From contig OY856410.1 in NCBI GenBank assembly GCA_963693085.1, positions 889,403,835 through 889,467,834 on the forward strand: a stretch of DNA of 64,000 bases, read 5' to 3'. Below the pieces are notes generated by a model. It was given only the letters and a program-made list of their open reading frames with translations, had not been told where the DNA came from and ran no database searches. Position 1 is the first letter of the stretch; every line of letters starts with the position of its first letter. This document shows positions 58,297 through 64,000 of the stretch, piece after piece. Source of the DNA: Alisma plantago-aquatica. Lineage: Eukaryota > Streptophyta > Magnoliopsida > Alismatales > Alismataceae. The position numbers and the translations under genes were made by a program.

Positions 58297-61218
58297 ACCT
58301 TCACAAAATGTGGATCTAAAATCATTATTTAGGAAAACATAAATAGATAGTTGTACATTAATGCTAGCCATGTGTCAAAGTCTAGGTACTTTTTTTTAAA
58401 ACAAATTGATATGAACCTCATTAAGTCACATATTTTCCCATCATCATCGATTCCAACTTGTCATATATTACAATATGCTTGATCAATATTAGTTTATCTT
58501 ATTAGAAAGCTAGATCTTTAGTCTAGGTGGAGAATATGTAGCCAATGTGGAGTGGCAAGGAGAGCAGTAGCTATGAAGGTTATAGATGTTTTGAGTCCCT
58601 TGTAGTAGAGTCCTATGTGTTTTCCCTGTACACGTAGGTCCTTGGGAGGTGTTCTCATGTGTGTTTTTAGTTTCGATGTTTGGGCACGTGTGTCTTGTTG
58701 TGGCAAGTTTGTAAAAGTGTGAAAGATAGGAATAGTTAATATGTATGCTCTCTTATGTACAAATGATAATGTTGTGGATTCTTTTGTAAATGTTTTTTTT
58801 GAGCTAGAATAAATGAAAAATCAGTTTTAATTTCCTCTAATTTTTGATAATCTAGATGTTTAGTGTTTCTCTTCCGCATATGTTTTGGGTAATCTCGTTG
58901 GTTTGTGACATGAGGTGTCATAGTTTAATCACCACAAAAATACAATGAATATAAATTAGGAACTAAAAATGTCCACGAATTTAGATTTCCCAAAGAACTA
59001 GCAACTCAAGAGATGCCTTATCAAAATGGATGTAGATTTCAATCAAATAATTCCCAAAATAAAATAGAGGATGTACATACCTTATGATTAGACCTATATA
59101 TTCAATATCACCTCCTAGGTCAGGGTCAGGGTTATCTCAACCTAGTCAACAATATATGTGCAGTCAATTAATATAAATTGCATTAAATCCTTTACTTAGG
59201 AAACGTACCCACTGTAACATGAAGTTGTTATAGTGAGACCTATCCCATTAAATCAATTGCATTTTTATGATTTAAAAAATGTACTTATATGTATTATTTG
59301 GACAAACCGATAATTTCTTATGAATTTTACATGCTAGGTACATTTTTGAAAAAGAAGGGAACAATAAACTATGAAAAGAACAAAGTATCCCTATGGGGGA
59401 GTGATTATTAATATGACTGTGATGTTGAAACTTTAGTTGTAAACATTCGATAACCCCTTGGTCAAACGTGGGTCGAAAAGATTAAAAGACAATTTCACCC
59501 TTCTCATGTGACACTGAGAAAAGGCATTCATCAGGGTCAAACTTGGAAAAAGCATACTTGCCTTGCTCTTCCTAAATCACAAAAGGCAGCAACCATGGAG
59601 CTCTGGGACCCTGGGCTCCAACAACAAATGTTGGTGACCCTGCCCTTTCCCTACTCCCAGAACCACTCTAGTGACCCCGTCATGGTCATCAGAGCCAGAC
59701 AACCCCTTTTCACCCAGGTGCCACCATGGACCTAGCCTGTAGGTGTTTCACTCGCCATTAACAGGCATCACTGGCACCGATATCATAGCTGGAACATGAA
59801 ATCAATGAAAAGCAATGTCAAAATGTTGGTCGTGCTATCATGTGAGGCTGAGATAGACAGAGGAAGGGTAACACAGAGGCGATATTATGAGAGGACCCCC
59901 TGTGTCGATTGATTAGGAAGAGGATTATTGGGGTAGACGACACCAAGGGGAGCAACTAGAAAACCCAATAGTGAATAGAGTGGTTGGATGCGTCGATCAC
60001 TCCAGGGACTCTTCCCAATATTTACAATGGTATAGGAGGGTTTCCATGTGATTTAGGGATCATTGAAATACCTCTCGATGGTGGGTCAAAATAGGGAAAA
60101 GGTGCAACATTTGTCAACCGAGAAAACCAGACTATTCCATGGAAAGATGAGGACATAGGAAGAAATAATGAGGTTCCAAGATGGTTATCTTGTCAGCAAT
60201 TTCTCTAAAATGAACCACACATCAACTGCTTCATGTTCTCACTGGAGATGAAGATCAACACCGCAGCGGCTCCAGTGCTTCCATGAGGATAATTGATTGA
60301 AGAAAACTGAGAAGGGGTCATCATGGACTAGTTTTGAATTGAGAGGGAGTGAGAATGACTCTGAAGCAACAAAATGGTGAGACTGAGGGAAGGCAGTGGT
60401 GGCTGCTCGAGGCCTAAAAAGGGGCGTCTGTGATTTAGTCTCCCACTCACAACGTGTAAAGGGTTGATGGACTTAGAGAGAAGAGAGGAATCCATTGGTG
60501 AAGAAAGAACGTGGATTGGATGACTATAGAGATCATGAAACCATCAACAACCAGACATATACTATGTCCACTTGAATCATAGGGAAGTTAGAGGTAGGGG
60601 ACGACTCAGTCACACTACATGGAAGTTTGCATACCCAACCGAAGATGCATGTGTGACACATAATGTCATAGGCTCTAAGATTAGAGGGTGTGTGACAAAT
60701 AATGTCAATTAGTTAGATGGAAAACATAGGTCTAAACATATATAAATTATTCAAAGAGCAAACTGAGGGTACAAATGGCATCAGATTGGACCAGACATGA
60801 GTAACTTGATTATAGGATTAGATCAAGATTTTTAGGTTTATAAGGTCATACTTCTACCATGATACACTAAAACCCTAATTAGGAATTTTAATTTCAATTA
60901 CATGGTCAAATTTATGAATCCATCCATATAATCTTTAAGTAAGTCCTTCTAAGATCCTAAGTTATCCTAATGTACATTATTATGATTAGGTCATCTAGGT
61001 TAGTATTATCGCCAATTAATTCCCCAATTTAAGTATGATGATAACAATATCCTATGATTAAATTTCTATGAAACCCTAATGAGTCGATTAGTGTTCAAGG
61101 ATTTGAATATTAACTAGTTCACTCTAAAATAGAAAAAATGGATTTTAAGAGGTGCCTAATAAATTAAGGGACAAGGAAGGAGGAAAGAAAAACTTTTACA
61201 TGGATTTGGGGATGTTAC
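58297..61218 (-). other. Probable 3' LTR of the flanking chromovirus, left edge unresolved
   Basis: The right edge, GGGGATGTTACA ending at 61,218, reads TGTAACATCCCC on the minus strand, an LTR start. It is preceded on that strand by a purine-rich AAGGGGTGGTGTTTTG. A left edge could be TGTAACATG at 59,215 or could lie beyond the Athila insertion. No genes are visible; the region includes a GC-richer patch at 59,500-60,600. Confidence 0.45.
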
Positions 61219-61305
61219 AAAACACCACCCCTTAAAAAGTATTTCATCCCCAAAATCTTAAGAAAATAGGGAGGGCTAAGTCTGTAACATCTCTTCCTTC
61301 AACTA

Positions 61306-61850
61306 TCAAGTAGTTTCCTTAAGGCCATGGTACTTCCAGAGAATCTTCACAACCTCAATCTCCTTGTTCGTCAACTGCTTCATTCTGGAGTCTAAGATCT
61401 TCACTAGAAGCTCTTCATAGAATAGATCATCTCGCAACTCAATAGGCTTGATAGTCCGCACATGAGAATGATCCTTCACATACTTCTTCAGAACAGACAC
61501 GCGGAACACATTATGAATATTTTCATAAGTGGGAGGAAGATCTAAGTGGTAGGCACACTCCCCAACTATGTCCGAGATCTCAAATGGTCCCACATATTTA
61601 GGTCTCAACTTACCATTGACTTAGACCTTGCTATGGACCAGATTGGCTTTATCTTTAGCTATACACAATCACCAACTAAGAAACTCACATCAGATATCTT
61701 CTTGTCAGCATACACCTTCTGTTGATCTTGGGAAGCCTTCATCCTCCTCTTGATCAAATAGATCTTGTCAATCATCATCTGCATGTCATCACTCTTCATA
61801 AGAGCTCGTTCACCCACATAATCCCAGTGTTGTGGTGAACGACAAGGTCA
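61306..61850 (-). pseudogene. Chromovirus integrase C-terminus with chromodomain-like tail
   Basis: The frame 61,608-61,306 reads YVGPFEISDIVGECAYHLDL, then IHNVFRVSVLKKYVKD. It ends in LVKILDSRMKQLTNKEIEVV followed by KILWKYH, which fits the start of the chromodomain of Tekay/Del-type chromoviruses (ILDR-x-K-x-LRNK-x-I-x-x-VKVLW-x-H). Between 61,609 and 61,850 a disrupted frame carries the QDQQKVYADKK-like linker with stops. Chromodomains steer integration to marked chromatin. The sequence is cut at KETT. Confidence 0.75.
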
Positions 61851-62655
61851 GACATAGAGTGCTTCGAAGAACAGCATGCCAATGCTGGATTGGTAGATGT
61901 TGTTGTAAGCGAACTCAGCCAATAGAAGATATTTGTCCCAAACACCTCTCCAGTCCATCAAATAGGCACATAGCAAGTCCTCCATAATCTGTACTATCCG
62001 CTCATACTGACCACCTATTTGAGGGTGGTAAGCTATGCTTAAATGTATGCCAAAACCCATCCCCTCATGTATTTGCTTCCACAAGAGTGAGGTGAACATC
62101 AAGTCACGATAAAAAATTGTTGCCTTGGGAACTCCATGCAGATGAATAATCCAATCCATGTGAAACTTACCATATCAGGAACCTTGTATGTACTCTTGAA
62201 CGAAAGAAAGTGAGCTGACTTGGTCAGGTGATTGATAACAACCCAAACCACATCGTACCCACACTTTGATTTTGGAAATCCTATAACAAAATCCATAGTG
62301 ATTTTGTCCCACTTCCACTTTGGTATCTCAAGTGGATAGAGAAGACCACCAGGACATTGATGTTCAATCTTCACCTGCTGGCACACCAAGCACTTTGTAA
62401 CATATATGTAGTAATGTCCCTATTCATATTCTTCCACCAGAAGCCCCGTTGTAAGTTCTTGTACATCTTTATAGTACTAGGATGAATCATGTACTTGGAC
62501 CCATGGGCTTCAGCTAGAAATCTTTGTCTCGGATCAGCAACATCGGGTATCCATAGTCGGTGGTGAAAATAGATAAGACCATCCACTCCAATAGAAAACT
62601 CAAACAGTGGTTTCTCTACCAGCCTCTTTATCGCATCAAGCTTAAGACTGTCCAA
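61848..62655 (-). pseudogene. Chromovirus integrase core and zinc-binding region (broken)
   Basis: Three overlapping frames. 62,655-62,371 has FLAEAHGSKYMIHPSTIKMY and WWKNMNRDI (HHCC region). 62,389-62,099 has CPGGLLYPLEIPKWKWDKIT, MDFVIGFPKS (first Asp) and NHLTKSAHF where VDRLTKSAHF is usual. 62,159-61,848 has LHGVPKATIFYRDLMFTSL, where the family has SDRD, so the second catalytic Asp is replaced, and YHPQIGGQYERIVQ (Glu kept). Two frameshifts and a lost catalytic residue mean no activity. Confidence 0.85.
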
Positions 62656-62766
62656 CTGTGTAGGAATAACATCAAAAATCTAGGTGGGAGTGATAGATAA
62701 ACTAGCCATTTATACTCTCGTCTTCTTTACATAAGAGTCATCACAAACTTCTGGCAGCTTAGGTCT

Positions 62767-64000
62767 CTAGCTCGAGACTTGTTCTAAGCTCATCCATAGG
62801 AAACAACAAATAGAAGCACAAGATGCATCTTTCTTCCTACTTAGGGAATTCGCAACACCATTAACTTTACCTAGGTGATAAGTGATGGTAAAGTCATAAT
62901 CTTTGAGGTACTTAATCCATTGCCGGTGTAGGTTGAAGTCCTTCTGTGTCATCAGGTAGTGTATGCTTTTGTGGTCATAGAAGACTTTGAACTCTACCTC
63001 GTACAAGTAGTGTCACCATATCTTCAGAGCATGAACTATGGCATCTAGCTCCAAATCATGTGGAGGCTACTTTCCTTCATTGGGCTTCAATTGGCGAGAG
63101 GCATAAGCTATCACTCGTCCTTTTTGCATAAGGACACAACCCAACCCTAGTTTAGAAGCATCATTGAAGATAACACATGGTTTACCCTCAATCGGAAGAG
63201 AAAGAATGGGAGCAGAAGTCAAACACTCCTTCAACTCTAGGAAGCTCTTCTCACAGATAGGATTCCAGAAGAACTTTACATCCTTGTGTGTCAACTTCAT
63301 CATAGGAAGAGACAACTCAGAGAAATTATACACAAACCTTCGATAGTAGCCTACAAGGCCCAAAAAACTATGTATTTCTAAGGGGTTCTCTTGTGATTTC
63401 CACTTTGTCACAACTCAATCTTGACACGATCAACAACAATTTGTCCTGTAGAGATAACATGGACAAGAAACATCACTTAACTGAGCCAAAATTCACACTT
63501 TGAGAATTTGGCATATAGATGTGTTCTCGCAAGGCCTGAAGAACAACCCCCAGATGCTCGCAGTGTTGGTCCATTGACTCAGAGTAGATAAGCATGTCTT
63601 CAATGAACACCACCACAAAGCTATATAGGTAGGGACAGAAGACCCAATTCTATAGGTCCATAAAGGTGGCTAGAGCATTGGTCAAGCCAAACGGTATGAC
63701 TAGGAACTCATAATGCACATAACGAGTGTGGAAAGATTTCTTTGGTACATCATCATCCTTCACGCGCATCTAGTAGTAGCCACTACACAAGTTCATCTTC
63801 GAAAGCATAGTAGCAGATTTCAGTTGGTCAAATAAGTCATCGATGTACGATAAGGGATAATGATTCTTGATCGTCACTTGATTCATCATACCACAATCCA
63901 TACACATTTGCAAGGCACCGTCTTTCTTTTTCATGAACTGAATAAGGGATCCCCAGGGAGAGACACTAGGGTGTATAAACCCCATGTCTAGGAACTCATG
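62767..64000 (-). pseudogene. Chromovirus reverse transcriptase and RNase H (broken, runs off window)
   Basis: From the window edge inward on the minus strand: [46 protein letters not shown] (the first catalytic Asp of KIDLRSGY is now Asn), FVVVFIEDMLIYS near 63,600 (IEDM where the family has IDDI/IDDM), FLGLVGYYRRFVYNFSE, DASKLGLGCVLMQ, YASRQLKPNE, then FKVFYDHKSIHYLMTQKDFN and NGVANSLSRKKD of RNase H. Several frame breaks and stops separate the pieces. The element continues beyond 64,000. Confidence 0.85.

Noticed and set aside
59215..59223. Candidate left edge of the LTR ending at 61,218
   Set aside because: TGTAACATG is only a partial match, and the resulting 2.0-kb length disagrees with the ~3.3-kb LTRs elsewhere.

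Overview
The window looks like repeat-rich nuclear DNA from a flowering plant, most likely a monocot and probably a grass. The evidence is AT-rich intergenic sequence, plant-type LTR retrotransposons with a tRNA-Asp primer site, two CACTA (En/Spm) elements, Tourist-, hAT- and MULE-like elements, and plant-type gene relics (histone H2B, a NAC-like factor, a serine acetyltransferase fragment, a GH17 fragment). I found no intact ordinary host gene. Nearly everything recognisable is a transposable element or a gene broken by one. All calls come from reading the sequence; no database search was run.

Layout, left to right. 1-10.48 kb: mostly anonymous AT-rich DNA with a GH17 relic (4.6 kb), a histone H2B pseudogene with an internal 173-bp tandem duplication (6.2-6.6 kb) and an unrecognised two-exon-like locus (7.5-8.1 kb). 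10.485-20.382 kb: a solo LTR of about 3.4 kb (5-bp duplication ATTCT), split by CACTA element 1 (13,289-19,790, duplication CTT), which carries a decayed minus-strand gene. 21-25.4 kb: small elements, namely an inverted-repeat element, a Tourist-like MITE, a PIF/Harbinger-type element (23,439-24,465) that carries a serine acetyltransferase fragment and sits inside an exon-like reading frame, a U2 snRNA retropseudogene with 19-bp duplications, and a hAT-type MITE. 25.75-28.89 kb: a NAC-like gene relic on the minus strand, cut by a 1.55-kb MULE-type foldback element with a 9-bp duplication. 29.5-35.5 kb: a probable minus-strand chromovirus LTR and decayed sequence.

35,551-58,291: a complete Athila-type Ty3/gypsy element (2.45-kb LTRs, 5-bp duplication CTAAC, tRNA-Asp primer site, gag-PR-RT-RNase H-IN and a 3' ORF). 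It is itself split between PR and RT by CACTA element 2 (40,457-47,937, duplication AGG). Its U3 promoter region and the region upstream of its 3' ORF both carry arrays of a 12-bp palindrome, CCACGGCCGTGG, with two one-base variants. CACTA 2 carries a 13-exon minus-strand gene that ends in an apparently intact Ulp1/C48-type cysteine protease domain. It also has three exact-length 449-bp tandem repeats, each containing a ~190-bp inverted repeat, and an 89-bp-arm near-perfect hairpin near one end. 58.3-61.2 kb is anonymous sequence and probable LTR. 61.2-64 kb holds a decayed minus-strand chromodomain-type gypsy pol that runs off the window.

Order of events readable from nesting: the solo LTR came before CACTA 1, Athila came before CACTA 2, and the NAC-like gene came before the MULE-type insertion. 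Athila pol has five in-frame stops and no frameshift from 47,940 to 51,296, and all five can be explained by C-to-T change, so it has decayed mainly by transition.
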